A stretch of DNA of 64,000 nucleotides from Eubacterium_U album. GTDB lineage: Bacteria; Bacillota; Clostridia; Lachnospirales; Lachnospiraceae. A program made the position numbers and the translations under genes. The DNA is taken from positions 248,001 to 312,000 of the forward strand of contig NZ_JAODBU010000002.1 of assembly GCF_025336545.1 (NCBI RefSeq), read 5' to 3'. The notes beneath the pieces are model-generated. The model had not been told where the DNA came from and did not search any database. It was given only the letters and a program-made list of their open reading frames with translations. This document shows positions 18,668 through 25,908 of the stretch, piece by piece (positions within the stretch are counted from its first letter, which is position 1; each line of letters opens with the position of its first letter).

Positions 18668-18811
18668 CTAAAAAACTGCCGCTTTTAACGACAGTTTCAG
18701 TTGCAAGTGGCAGTCATGGAGGTAACTCCACTTTCTGCAAAAATTTATTATAAAGTTAGAAAGATAATGTCAATTCTATACATAATATACATTATAAATT
18801 TTTTCTGTCAA
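18668..18811 (-). ncRNA. Small RNA cassette d
   Basis: TTGACA (18806-18811), 16 bp, TATATT; RNA of about 110 nt. It contains AGTGG-AGTTACCTCC...CCACT, which can place an ACCTCC (anti-Shine-Dalgarno core) in a loop, and ends in AAACTGTCG...GCGGCAGTTT. No coding frame seen. Confidence 0.65.
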
Positions 18812-18818
18812 CGATTTT

Positions 18819-18848
18819 CTAGTAAAAGTCAATTCACTTTTACTAGAT
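18819..18848. repeat. Perfect 12-bp-arm inverted repeat upstream of cassette d
   Basis: TCTAGTAAAAGT-gaattg-ACTTTTACTAGA, 7 bp upstream of the -35. Near-identical copies precede cassettes b and c, so a protein operator is likely. Confidence 0.6.
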
Positions 18849-18861
18849 TTTATTCTTTCAT

Positions 18862-19020
18862 AAAAAAGAACTGCTATTACAGCAGTTCTCTTTTGTTATT
18901 GAGTTGGAAATTTAGGTTTGTTTGTAAGTTTTCAAAAAAGGAGGTGATAACTTACAAGCATCATGTCTAAAAATACAATTATATTCATCTATAATATATA
19001 CCATAATTTATTTATGTCAA
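18862..19020 (-). ncRNA. Small RNA cassette c with anti-Shine-Dalgarno loop
   Basis: TTGACA (19015-19020) and TATATT give a start near 18988; the terminator GAACTGC-TGTAATA-GCAGTTC with TTTTTT ends it at about 18862, so roughly 125 nt. In the middle a 7-bp stem GTAAGTT/AACTTAC closes a 19-nt loop with ATCACCTCCTTT, the same 12 nt as the 3' tail of bacterial 16S rRNA (GGATCACCTCCTTT). A loop of this kind could bind Shine-Dalgarno sites of mRNAs. No coding frame is supported. Confidence 0.65.
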
Positions 19021-19026
19021 TAATTT

Positions 19027-19056
19027 TCTAGTAAATGTCAATTCACTTTTACTAGA
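19027..19056. repeat. Inverted repeat upstream of cassette c
   Basis: TCTAGTAAAAGTGAATTGACATTTACTAGA on the minus strand; one mismatch between arms. Confidence 0.55.
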
Positions 19057-19069
19057 TATTGTTTCTTCA

Positions 19070-19172
19070 CAAAAAAGAACTACCGTTATGGCAGTTCCTT
19101 TTGTTTTTTTTCAAAAAAATGAATTTATTTTTTTACTCAAATACAATATATATTATATTTCATTTTTGTCAA
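19070..19172 (-). ncRNA. Small RNA cassette b
   Basis: TTGACA (19167-19172), 16 bp, TATATT; about 70 nt of A/T-rich RNA ending in GAACTGCC-ATAAC-GGTAGTTC and TTTTTT. No coding frame. Confidence 0.6.
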
Positions 19173-19178
19173 TAACTT

Positions 19179-19210
19179 TCTAGTAAAAATCAATTCACTT
19201 TTACTAGATT
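19179..19210. repeat. Inverted repeat upstream of cassette b
   Basis: TCTAGTAAAAGTGAATTG followed by TTTTTACTAGA; one mismatch between arms. Confidence 0.55.
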
Positions 19211-19223
19211 TATTTTTTCATAA

Positions 19224-19329
19224 AAAAATACCACCGCAGTAAACGGTAGTATTTTCTTGAAAAATGCTTATTTGAGATTTATGTTTCTTAATCCCACGTA
19301 AAATATACAATAAAATTTATAATTGTCAA
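19224..19329 (-). ncRNA. Small RNA cassette a
   Basis: TTGACA (19324-19329) and TATATT, then about 70 nt ending in TACTACCG-TTTACTG-CGGTGGTA with seven T. First of the five tandem cassettes; no palindrome precedes it. Confidence 0.6.
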
Positions 19330-19391
19330 TGATATTATTATAATTTAATGGTTCACTACAGTACCACTCTCACTCCTTTCTCAGAGTTAAA

Positions 19392-19420
19392 GAAAAAGCA
19401 CCGACATTTGTCGATGCTTG
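19392..19420 (-). terminator. Terminator of the 19.4-20.8 kb operon
   Basis: AAGCATCGACAAATGTCGGTGCTT followed by TTTC on the minus strand. Confidence 0.75.
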
Positions 19421-19433
19421 TGTATCTTTTATC

Positions 19434-19934
19434 TTAATAATTTCTACTGTTTTCTAATTTCCATTCTTTATCGCTATCCGCTTTTCTGCGATATACTTCA
19501 ATTTCAGCATTTTTGATTCTATGGTCTTCAGAATATTGATATGCAAATGCAAAAGCCTGAGCTGACGTTTCGTATGTAGTCTTATAGCAATCGGTGCTGT
19601 CAATGTCATCGTTGATTATAAACTTAAATTCCACATCCGTTTTACTTGCTTTTAATCCAATGTCTATCAATTCCTCAATTTCATCATATGGCAAATCAAC
19701 ATCAAACCATTCATAGTCGGTATCTCCTGCATCATCAGACATTGTCGGACTAAATTCCACACTTGCATGAGCAGCTTTTGCTTTACCAAATGGAAATTCA
19801 ACACTTATTTCACAAGATGCTGCTTCAGGATATTTACCATGAAGGTATTTCTTTGGTGCATTAAAATACAATGTGGTTGTTCCATACGCTGCACTGTCAA
19901 CTCTTTCATCAAATTTAATATCTTTATCTAACAT
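19434..19934 (-). CDS. Hypothetical protein, 166 aa
   Basis: Soluble, acidic, no motif I can name; contains AAYGTTTLYFNAPKKYLHGKYPEAASCEISVEFP in short blocks typical of a beta-rich fold. Start follows AGGAGGAAGTAGAA. Last gene of an operon of small genes that starts at the class 1 leader near 20.9 kb. Confidence 0.75.
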   Translation of the reverse strand: MLDKDIKFDERVDSAAYGTTTLYFNAPKKYLHGKYPEAASCEISVEFPFGKAKAAHASVEFSPTMSDDAGDTDYEWFDVDLPYDEIEELIDIGLKASKTDVEFKFIINDDIDSTDCYKTTYETSAQAFAFAYQYSEDHRIKNAEIEVYRRKADSDKEWKLENSRNY

Positions 19935-19950
19935 TTCTACTTCCTCCTAT

Positions 19951-20154
19951 CTAATCAACCCATTTTAATCCGAAAACAGATACGTAATATTCACCACTGC
20001 TCGTTGTGTCATCCGGGTTATTTTTTACTGTTATTTTTCCGTTTCCATGTGCGGGTTCTCTCCAATAATCTGCTATTGCTTTATCCCCACGAAAATCTGT
20101 GAGAACGTCTCCCTTTTGTACTTCCTTACCTGTATTTTCATATATCAGTTTCAT
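19951..20154 (-). CDS. Small conserved-looking protein, 67 aa
   Basis: KLIYENTGKEVQKGDVLTDFRG then a basic HGNGKITVKN and YYVSVFGLKWVD. I recall similar short proteins from clostridial plasmids and phages but cannot name a family. Ribosome site GAGGTAACAATTA; 16 nt from the next gene. Confidence 0.7.
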   Translation of the reverse strand: MKLIYENTGKEVQKGDVLTDFRGDKAIADYWREPAHGNGKITVKNNPDDTTSSGEYYVSVFGLKWVD

Positions 20155-20183
20155 TAATTGTTACCTCTATTTTGATTGTATTA

Positions 20184-20360
20184 TCATTCTATAACTTCAA
20201 AACCATCATGTAGCCATCCGTTTTCATCAGACAGCCAGTCTGAAACTGCCTCTGTATCAACTCCATTCTCATCAATAAATCTTTCAGGAATTTCAAATTG
20301 AGTTGGTAAATCAACATCACATCCGTCTGTCTCCCATTTTACATTTACTGCTTTAGCCAT
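20184..20360 (-). CDS. Small acidic protein, 58 aa
   Basis: Reads MAKAVNVKWETDGCDV...WLHDGFEVIE; ribosome site GGGAGCTGAAGAT. Spacing to its neighbours fits the operon. The strongly acidic C-terminal half (ENGVDTEAVSDWLSDENGW) resembles small phage or plasmid accessory proteins; function unknown. Confidence 0.65.
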   Translation of the reverse strand: MAKAVNVKWETDGCDVDLPTQFEIPERFIDENGVDTEAVSDWLSDENGWLHDGFEVIE

Positions 20361-20382
20361 ATCTTCAGCTCCCTTCTGCTTT

Positions 20383-20460
20383 TACTCCTTGTATTCTTCT
20401 TCATCTTCTGAATCAATAAATTCAATGTTTATTTATATCTTCACTGACATAAATCATTTT
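20383..20460 (-). pseudogene. Remnant of a small gene
   Basis: A frame ending NIEFIDSEDEEEYKE and stop has no start: an in-frame TAA lies just upstream, while a second frame supplies VSEDI. This looks like a frameshifted remnant. No ribosome site fits. Confidence 0.35.
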
Positions 20461-20474
20461 TAAGGTTCATATAT

Positions 20475-20762
20475 TTACACTTCAATTATTTTCCAATAAT
20501 TACTATATTCTCCAAAATCAGTATGAATCCTTGCAGACCATGTATCAAGATATATATTCGTATATTCAACATGATTTAATACACCTGAAATATATTTTTG
20601 CCATCCTTTATCATCAATTATTAATTTCTTAATCACTTCAGCTTGCATTACGCTATATGCTTTTTCATATGTATCATATATTTCTGTCTGCAACCTATCA
20701 TCAATATTATCTGTATCAAAAAAATCATTTGATTTTATCAGTATATATTTTTTATTTTTCAT
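20475..20762 (-). CDS. Hypothetical protein, 95 aa
   Basis: First gene after the class 1 leader at 20.8 kb; ribosome site AAAGGAGAAAAAGA. KKYILIKSNDFFDTDNIDD... No family recognised. Confidence 0.7.
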   Translation of the reverse strand: MKNKKYILIKSNDFFDTDNIDDRLQTEIYDTYEKAYSVMQAEVIKKLIIDDKGWQKYISGVLNHVEYTNIYLDTWSARIHTDFGEYSNYWKIIEV

Positions 20763-20800
20763 TCTTTTTCTCCTTTACCTTATAATTTTTTCTAAAAAAT

Positions 20801-20892
20801 AAAGACTGATGCCTTATGGTTAGTCATCTGACTTGTGCCACTGCAAACATCAATCTTTGCTTAAAATATATATTATTTTCTCATTTTGTCAA
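20801..20892 (-). promoter_or_regulatory. Class 1 promoter and leader RNA, 20.8 kb
   Basis: TTGACA at 20887-20892. The inner hairpin is AGTC-AGAT-GACT preceded by GGCACA. Nearly identical to the copies at 22.3, 24.0 and 29.0 kb. Confidence 0.8.
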
Positions 20893-20898
20893 TAAAAA

Positions 20899-20925
20899 AC
20901 TACCCGGCATTTGCACCGAGTAGTT
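20899..20925 (-). terminator. Terminator of the 68-aa gene operon
   Basis: CTACTCGGTGC-AAAT-GCCGGGTAG then TTTTTT. Confidence 0.85.
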
Positions 20926-20954
20926 TTCAAACTTTACTTATCAAATTTTCTCTT

Positions 20955-21161
20955 TTAAGCTGTCATCATTTCATCAAATGTAACATGCAAATGATAACAA
21001 TACCGCTTTGCATCTTCCATACTTATTGCATTAATTTTTAATGAATTTTTAATGATAGCCAATGTTTCCCAGAACTTATTTTCATCCTTAAAGGAACCAT
21101 TGTTTACGTACTCCTGTACTAATCTGTCGCAGGTAAACCTTGCATTTTCATGTACCGTCAT
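20955..21161 (-). CDS. Hypothetical protein, 68 aa
   Basis: Start ATG at 21159-21161 follows GTGAGGTGCTAT; a GTG four codons upstream would overlap the ribosome site. Helical, ends in YHLHVTFDEMMTA. No family recognised. Confidence 0.65.
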   Translation of the reverse strand: MTVHENARFTCDRLVQEYVNNGSFKDENKFWETLAIIKNSLKINAISMEDAKRYCYHLHVTFDEMMTA

Positions 21162-21176
21162 ATAGCACCTCACTTA

Positions 21177-21374
21177 TTATGCTTTTGTTTTTATGTATTC
21201 CAAAGCATCTTTCATTAATTCTTCGTCACAATTTGTTCCTTTGTATAATGGTTATCCGTATGCATATGGATGATACGGGCAGTCATCACAACTGACATCC
21301 ATTTTCTTCTTTTTGTTTCCCAAAGAACAAAGTTCCAGTCCTTTAATTATTTCTTCTCTTGATTTAATTGCCAT
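21177..21374 (-). pseudogene. Small Cys-motif gene with one in-frame stop
   Basis: Frame of 66 codons: MAIKSREEIIKGLELCS...SCDDCPYHPYAYG, then TAA, then PLYKGTNCDEELMKDALEYIKTKA and a normal stop. The layout (REEIIKGLxxC, CxDCPY, ELxKDALEYI) is that of a small protein common in Firmicutes phages and plasmids. One base change to TAA has broken it, or it is recoded. A truncated copy of the first part lies at 22404-22469. Confidence 0.65.
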
Positions 21375-21393
21375 AACATTTTTCCTTTCTCGT

Positions 21394-21624
21394 TTAACTT
21401 TTTATAAACTTGTCACCACGAAAATCTTCTTTGGTGATTTCATTAACATCAAGAACATAATTTCTTCCATAACTGTTTTTATGCTCCTTGTTTACTTTGT
21501 TAACAGCTCCTTTTTCTGAATAAGCCCAAATATCTTCTTCATAACAGTAACTTCCATTAACTGCACTGTACGGTGGGATTCTTTCTATTTTTACTCTATA
21601 ATATTTTCTTTTCTTATTTTCCAT
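21394..21624 (-). CDS. Hypothetical protein, 76 aa
   Basis: Basic N-terminus (MENKKRKYYRVKIERIPP) and a mixed core. Ribosome site GAAAGGACTCAGAC. Same operon as the two genes upstream. No family recognised. Confidence 0.65.
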   Translation of the reverse strand: MENKKRKYYRVKIERIPPYSAVNGSYCYEEDIWAYSEKGAVNKVNKEHKNSYGRNYVLDVNEITKEDFRGDKFIKS

Positions 21625-21653
21625 GTCTGAGTCCTTTCTTACGCTTATTATAC

Positions 21654-21869
21654 TTACTGTCCTTTAGTCACTATGTAGTCACAGTCAAAATTTGTGTCAA
21701 CATCCGTAAACTTATGTACTGTAAGATTTTCATGTTCCATGTGTGAGTCCATAAAATAATCTCTTGCTATTTCCATTACTTCCTGCTCATCCAATGCTGC
21801 AACAAGAATTTTAAAATTTTCTTTCTTATTTTCAACTACATATAATCCTGATAATTCATTTACTTTCAT
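21654..21869 (-). CDS. Hypothetical protein, 71 aa
   Basis: Start at 21867-21869 after AAAGGAGAATAGCA; the longer frame covers the end of the upstream gene. NELSGLYVVENKKENFKILVAALDEQEV suggests a compact alpha/beta fold. Function unknown. Confidence 0.65.
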   Translation of the reverse strand: MKVNELSGLYVVENKKENFKILVAALDEQEVMEIARDYFMDSHMEHENLTVHKFTDVDTNFDCDYIVTKGQ

Positions 21870-21894
21870 TGCTATTCTCCTTTTTTTCTTCTTT

Positions 21895-22203
21895 TTAATG
21901 TTTAAATTTACTTTTTGGAAACACTTTTTCAAAGTCAATACCATAGCCACTAAGAACATCCTTAAGGTCAATGCAAACATAGTTATCACCAATTGTTGCC
22001 TCAAAGCCGCCTTCATCAAAAATTGTTACATCAAAGATTTCTCTAAGCTGTTTTATGAACTCATAAAACCAAGCAATGTCAATCCAAACGATAAATTCAT
22101 CATCGTTAGTCCATCCAAATTCATCTACATATAAAATATCAGAATCATCTTCATCTGGATTCATTATTAGTTTGTAAAGTTCCAATTCATAATTTTTATC
22201 CAT
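21895..22203 (-). CDS. Hypothetical acidic protein, 102 aa
   Basis: Start at 22201-22203 after GAAAGGAAAAAAAGAC; the longer frame only translates the leader RNA. DEFGWTNDDEFIVWIDIAWFYEFI is rich in acidic and aromatic residues. First gene after the class 1 leader at 22.3 kb. Confidence 0.7.
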   Translation of the reverse strand: MDKNYELELYKLIMNPDEDDSDILYVDEFGWTNDDEFIVWIDIAWFYEFIKQLREIFDVTIFDEGGFEATIGDNYVCIDLKDVLSGYGIDFEKVFPKSKFKH

Positions 22204-22251
22204 GTCTTTTTTTCCTTTCGTTTTGTAATTTTTATTTTCCTGTAAAAAAAT

Positions 22252-22343
22252 AAAGACTGATGCTTTATGGTTAGTCATCTGACTTGTGCCAATGCAAACA
22301 TCAATCTTTGCTTAAAATATATATGTTTTTTTCATTTTGTCAA
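22252..22343 (-). promoter_or_regulatory. Class 1 promoter and leader RNA, 22.3 kb
   Basis: TTGACA at 22338-22343; outer stem with U-run, inner AGTC-AGAT-GACT hairpin. The block 22.2-22.5 kb recurs almost unchanged at 24.0 kb, terminator included. Confidence 0.8.
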
Positions 22344-22349
22344 TAAAAA

Positions 22350-22377
22350 AAATTACCCGGCATTTCTGCCGGGTATT
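22350..22377 (-). terminator. Terminator, 22.35 kb
   Basis: TACCCGGCAG-AAAT-GCCGGGTA followed by TTTTTTT. Confidence 0.9.
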
Positions 22378-22403
22378 ATATCGTTCTGTTTATTTATTTT
22401 CTT

Positions 22404-22469
22404 CTTTTCGTTTCCCAAAGAACAAAGTTCCAGTCCTTTAATTATTTCTTCTCTTGATTTAATTGCCAT
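22404..22469 (-). pseudogene. Truncated copy of the small Cys-motif gene
   Basis: Starts MAIKSREEIIKGLELCSLGN like the gene at 21177-21374, with the same upstream region, then diverges and runs into the terminator. A partial duplication. Confidence 0.6.
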
Positions 22470-22546
22470 AACATTTTTCCTTTTTTACTCTCCTGTTATT
22501 AATCAATTACACTAATCCATAACAGAAAAAGTTTATTTCCATTTCT

Positions 22547-23902
22547 TTAAGCCTCTATAAGTTCACCATTTTTTAATGTATACCATACATTTTCTTTTAC
22601 ATTAATACCATCAACTCTAACCATTTTTGCTCCTTGTAAATGCCATTCATCTTGAATCCAATAATTTTTTTCATTTCCTTTCCAATCAGCAAAAACTAGA
22701 TATGAACCAATAACACCTTTTGCCTTGCTATGATACCCCCATGCAACTGCAATGCTTTCTGGATTATCAACTTTTGAATTTCCTTTATAACCTGTTGCAG
22801 ATGAAACTCCACAATTACCTGTTACATATGATGTTCCATAATCACCTGTTGCACTTGATGCTCCCTTATAACCTGTCGCACTTGATGTTCCATAATCACC
22901 TGTTGCACTTGATGCTCCATAGTTACCTGTCGCACTTGATGCTCCATAATTACCTGTCGCACTTGATGCTCCACAATCACCTGTTGCACTTGATGCTCCA
23001 CAATAACCTGTCGCACTTGATGCTCCACAATCACCTGTTGTACTTGATGCTCCACGATTACCTGTCGCACTTGATGCTCCACAATCACCTGTTGCACTTG
23101 ATGCTCCACAATAACCTGTCACACTTGATGCTCCATAATTACCTGTTGCATTTGATGCTCCATAATCACCTGTCGCACTTGATGCTCCACAATAACCTGT
23201 CGCACTTGATGCTCCACAATCACCTGTTGCACTTGATGTTCCACAATCACCTGTTGCACTTGATGCTCCACAATCACCTGTTGCACTTGATGCTCCACAA
23301 TTACCTGTTGCACTTGATGCTCCACAATAACCTGTTGTACTTGATGCTCCACGATTACCTGTCGCACTTGATGCTCCACAATCACCTGTTGCACTTGATG
23401 CTCCACAATAACCTGTCACACTTGATGCTCCATAATTACCTGTTGCATTTGATGCTCCATAATTACCTGTTGCACTTGATGCTCCACAATCACCTGTTGC
23501 ACTTGATGCTCCACAACTACCTGTCGCATTTGATGCTCCATAGTTACCTGTCGCATTTGATGCTCCATAATTACTATCACTATCATTTTCAGTCTTTGTT
23601 CTTTCTTTTGTGTATTCAATTGCAGCTTTAACTAATCCTGAAATACTAATTTCTGTTCCAATTTTTATTTTTGTAGATACTACTTTTGAATCATCATTAT
23701 GTTTACTAATTTTTCCATCTTGTTCTACAACATGAAATATACTTTCACTTGGTCTATAATATTTAAAACAAGCTAATGGATATTCACAAGCATGAAATCC
23801 TGTTTCACATATAATTGCTTCTTTCTCTTCATAAGATTTACCTTCTTCGTACTGAAATCCTCTACAAGTCATATCTTTATTAAATCCTTTATATGTTTTC
23901 AT
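22547..23902 (-). CDS. DUF7666-like protein with about 29 nine-residue repeats
   Basis: The N-terminus (about 1-95) matches the DUF7666 pattern: YKGFNKDMTCRGFQYEEGK, CETGFHACEYPLACFKYY. Residues about 110-375 are about 29 copies of a 9-residue unit, GASSATGDC-like, with positions 8-9 varying among NY, DC, YC, DY and NR; the DNA is a 27-bp tandem repeat. The C-terminus reads SIAVAWGYHSKAKG...VFADWKGNEKNYW. Similar phage proteins have SAATGxxS repeats that should form a beta-solenoid. Repeat number is likely to vary by recombination. Cytosolic, no signal peptide. Ribosome site GGAGGTAATTTAA. Confidence 0.75.
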   Translation of the reverse strand: MKTYKGFNKDMTCRGFQYEEGKSYEEKEAIICETGFHACEYPLACFKYYRPSESIFHVVEQDGKISKHNDDSKVVSTKIKIGTEISISGLVKAAIEYTKERTKTENDSDSNYGASNATGNYGASNATGSCGASSATGDCGASSATGNYGASNATGNYGASSVTGYCGASSATGDCGASSATGNRGASSTTGYCGASSATGNCGASSATGDCGASSATGDCGTSSATGDCGASSATGYCGASSATGDYGASNATGNYGASSVTGYCGASSATGDCGASSATGNRGASSTTGDCGASSATGYCGASSATGDCGASSATGNYGASSATGNYGASSATGDYGTSSATGYKGASSATGDYGTSYVTGNCGVSSATGYKGNSKVDNPESIAVAWGYHSKAKGVIGSYLVFADWKGNEKNYWIQDEWHLQGAKMVRVDGINVKENVWYTLKNGELIEA

Positions 23903-24000
23903 TTAAATTACCTCCGTATATTTTAAATTTTTTATCATATATTTTCTTTGTTATTCTTTTTTTCCTTTCGTTTTGTAATTTTTATTTTATTGTAAAAAAT

Positions 24001-24092
24001 AAAGACTGATGCTTTATGGTTAGTCATCTGACTTGTGCCAATGCAAACATCAATCTTTGCTTAAAATATATATGTTTTTTTCATTTTGTCAA
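24001..24092 (-). promoter_or_regulatory. Class 1 promoter and leader RNA, 24.0 kb
   Basis: TTGACA at 24087-24092; drives the repeat-protein gene. Nearly identical to the 22.3 kb copy. Confidence 0.8.
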
Positions 24093-24097
24093 TAAAA

Positions 24098-24127
24098 AAA
24101 ATTACCCGGCATTTCTGCCGGGTATTA
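24098..24127 (-). terminator. Terminator, 24.1 kb
   Basis: TACCCGGCAGAAATGCCGGGTA with T-run; ends the second rpn-like gene. Confidence 0.9.
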
Positions 24128-24138
24128 TATCGTTTTGT

Positions 24139-25092
24139 TTATTTATTTTCTTTTTTTGAGTATTCCTCGAATCCTTTCTTGAATTCTTCTTCCGTCATAT
24201 TTGCTTCAACTGCAGCATCAGATATTTTTACAAGTCCTTTTTCAACAAGTCTATATATCATTTGTAAGCCTTCTTGTAAGCCTTTCTGAAATCCTCTGTT
24301 CTCTGCCCTTCTGCTTATAGATTCACTGAAACCATCCATACCATTCACTCCTTCCACAATATCTTCATTGTCTTCAATGTCAATGTATTCTTTTACTTTT
24401 TCAACGTCTCCTTTAAAAACCGAATTCAGGTAGTCAAAAATTTCTTCCTTGCCTTCGTTACTTCCCAATCTAACCATAATTACACTAAGCAGGTCATAAT
24501 CAGCTTCAGGTTCGTCAACCTTTCCAATTACTTCGTTTTTCTTAATTGTATACTCAGTTACGGTATTTTGCAATTCCTTTGGTATATTTTCATTGCAAAT
24601 CCAAACACTATACACTTTTTCCACATCATTGTAATTTGTTTTTCCTGTTAAGACTCCCAATTGAGAACTGATTTCCCTTGCTCCGTAATATATTCCTCGT
24701 TTTACAATGGGATATTTTGGATTACCGGGTCTGTAATCGTTTTGTATTTCCAAATCCATATGTAAATAAATAGTAGTCTTTGAATTAGACAATTTTGGAT
24801 TTATCGCCTTAAAATGCATGTCGTAGCATATCTTTTTTTCACCTAATGAATTCATTTCAGTGCCTAATTGATTAGCCATTGTTGACACACTGTCTACAGG
24901 CGGTTCATCTATACTGTCCTTAACAATAAAATCCACTATTTCTTCTGCAGTATAATCCTTATATTCAGGAACTACATACTTTAGAATCGGTGCTAAAATT
25001 TCAGGATTTTTAAACAATGCTTTTGCACATTCATCATATTTTGCTTTTATGCTTTTTGTTGCGTTTATGGTTATTTCTGTTTCTTTTAACAT
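24139..25092 (-). CDS. Second Rpn/PD-(D/E)XK-family protein, 317 aa
   Basis: Longer relative of the nuclease-like family common in Lachnospiraceae: YDMHFKAI...TIYLHMDLEIQNDYRPGN, then IVKRGIYYGAREISSQL. The E-I-Q triad fits the E-x-Q of the motif. The C-terminal helix has GFQKGLQEGLQMI, typical of the family's tail. Start follows GCGAGGATAA. Function not established; no inverted repeats suggest a transposon here. Confidence 0.75.
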   Translation of the reverse strand: MLKETEITINATKSIKAKYDECAKALFKNPEILAPILKYVVPEYKDYTAEEIVDFIVKDSIDEPPVDSVSTMANQLGTEMNSLGEKKICYDMHFKAINPKLSNSKTTIYLHMDLEIQNDYRPGNPKYPIVKRGIYYGAREISSQLGVLTGKTNYNDVEKVYSVWICNENIPKELQNTVTEYTIKKNEVIGKVDEPEADYDLLSVIMVRLGSNEGKEEIFDYLNSVFKGDVEKVKEYIDIEDNEDIVEGVNGMDGFSESISRRAENRGFQKGLQEGLQMIYRLVEKGLVKISDAAVEANMTEEEFKKGFEEYSKKENK

Positions 25093-25094
25093 TT

Positions 25095-25140
25095 ATCCTC
25101 GCTTTCTATCTGAAGAAAGCCCAGTCAGGACTTTCTTCAA
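25095..25140 (-). other. Leader hairpin of the second rpn-like gene
   Basis: GAAGAAAG-TCCTGACTGGG-CTTTCTTC just upstream of the ribosome site; no T-run. Confidence 0.5.
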
Positions 25141-25194
25141 ATCCTAACTGATTAATTACATTTTATCATAATTAATCTTATTTTTCCATTGTGA

Positions 25195-25422
25195 CTAAAT
25201 TTCAATATTTGTTCCATTTAAACAAACATTGTTAATTTCAAGCTGCGCCTGTTTGATTGTAAGCATATTATCAAGACCTTCCGGTTCTAGCAGTTTTACT
25301 GCTTTTTCTGCCTTTTGTCTTGTTGTACAAAATGCATAAATCATTCCTTCCATATCATTAATTCCCATTACAATCCATAACTTTGCTTTTAAAGGTATTA
25401 AACTTTGACTTTTTTCTTCCAT
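25195..25422 (-). CDS. Hypothetical protein, 75 aa
   Basis: Start at 25420-25422 set after the upstream gene's stop; the ribosome site (GAAAGAAAAATC) is weak, so translational coupling is likely. LWIVMGINDMEGMIYAFCTTRQKAEKAVKLLE. No family recognised. Confidence 0.6.
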   Translation of the reverse strand: MEEKSQSLIPLKAKLWIVMGINDMEGMIYAFCTTRQKAEKAVKLLEPEGLDNMLTIKQAQLEINNVCLNGTNIEI

Positions 25423-25438
25423 AGTTGATTTTTCTTTC

Positions 25439-25687
25439 TTACACATTAATTTTCCAGCCGATGCCATCTTCCTTTATTTTGTAACCTTCATTTTCGAAGA
25501 ATTCTTTTACTCTTCCATTAATGGTTCGTCCAGAGTTTCCCATAACTATGTTCGAATAAACTCTTGCGATTACATCTGCTTCCATTGTTGTTATGTTATA
25601 CTTTTTTATGTTTCCATTATCGAAAATATCTTCAATTATGGCATTTGTTTTTAACAGTTTCTTTTTCTGTCTGTTGTTAAACTCCAT
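25439..25687 (-). CDS. Hypothetical basic protein, 82 aa
   Basis: Begins NNRQKKKLLKTN, and ends FFENEGYKIKEDGIGWKINV. May bind nucleic acid given its charge, but there is no motif. Ribosome site AAGAAGGTAGAAT. Confidence 0.6.
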   Translation of the reverse strand: MEFNNRQKKKLLKTNAIIEDIFDNGNIKKYNITTMEADVIARVYSNIVMGNSGRTINGRVKEFFENEGYKIKEDGIGWKINV

Positions 25688-25706
25688 ATTCTACCTTCTT
25701 TCTTAT

Positions 25707-25877
25707 TTATTCTGCTTCTGAAAATCTTTTCAGAAGATATTTAACCTTTCCATTACACTTAGCTGATTCTTCATCACTACACTGTAAGTTTTTCTCACAT
25801 CTGTTACAGTGATTTAGTATATAGTTAACTGCTTCATCCTTAGTCATCTTTGTAACATCTATTTCATATCCTACCAT
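25707..25877 (-). CDS. Small Cys-rich protein, 56 aa
   Basis: Reads MVGYEIDVTKMTKDEAVNY and contains CNRCEKNLQCSDEESAKC, four Cys that could bind one zinc. Upstream is GGAGAAAGCAA. Same operon as its neighbours. Confidence 0.65.
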   Translation of the reverse strand: MVGYEIDVTKMTKDEAVNYILNHCNRCEKNLQCSDEESAKCNGKVKYLLKRFSEAE

Positions 25878-25908
25878 TTGCTTTCTCCGTTTCTATTATT
25901 AGTTTCTT

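Noticed and set aside
22720..23631. A 303-codon plus-strand open frame rich in LHLMLHN
   Set aside because: It is the mirror of the 27-bp tandem repeats in the minus-strand gene; no ribosome site and an unnatural composition.
17386..25092. The two rpn-like genes as insertion sequences
   Set aside because: No terminal inverted repeats or target duplications flank either gene, and both sit in normal transcription units.
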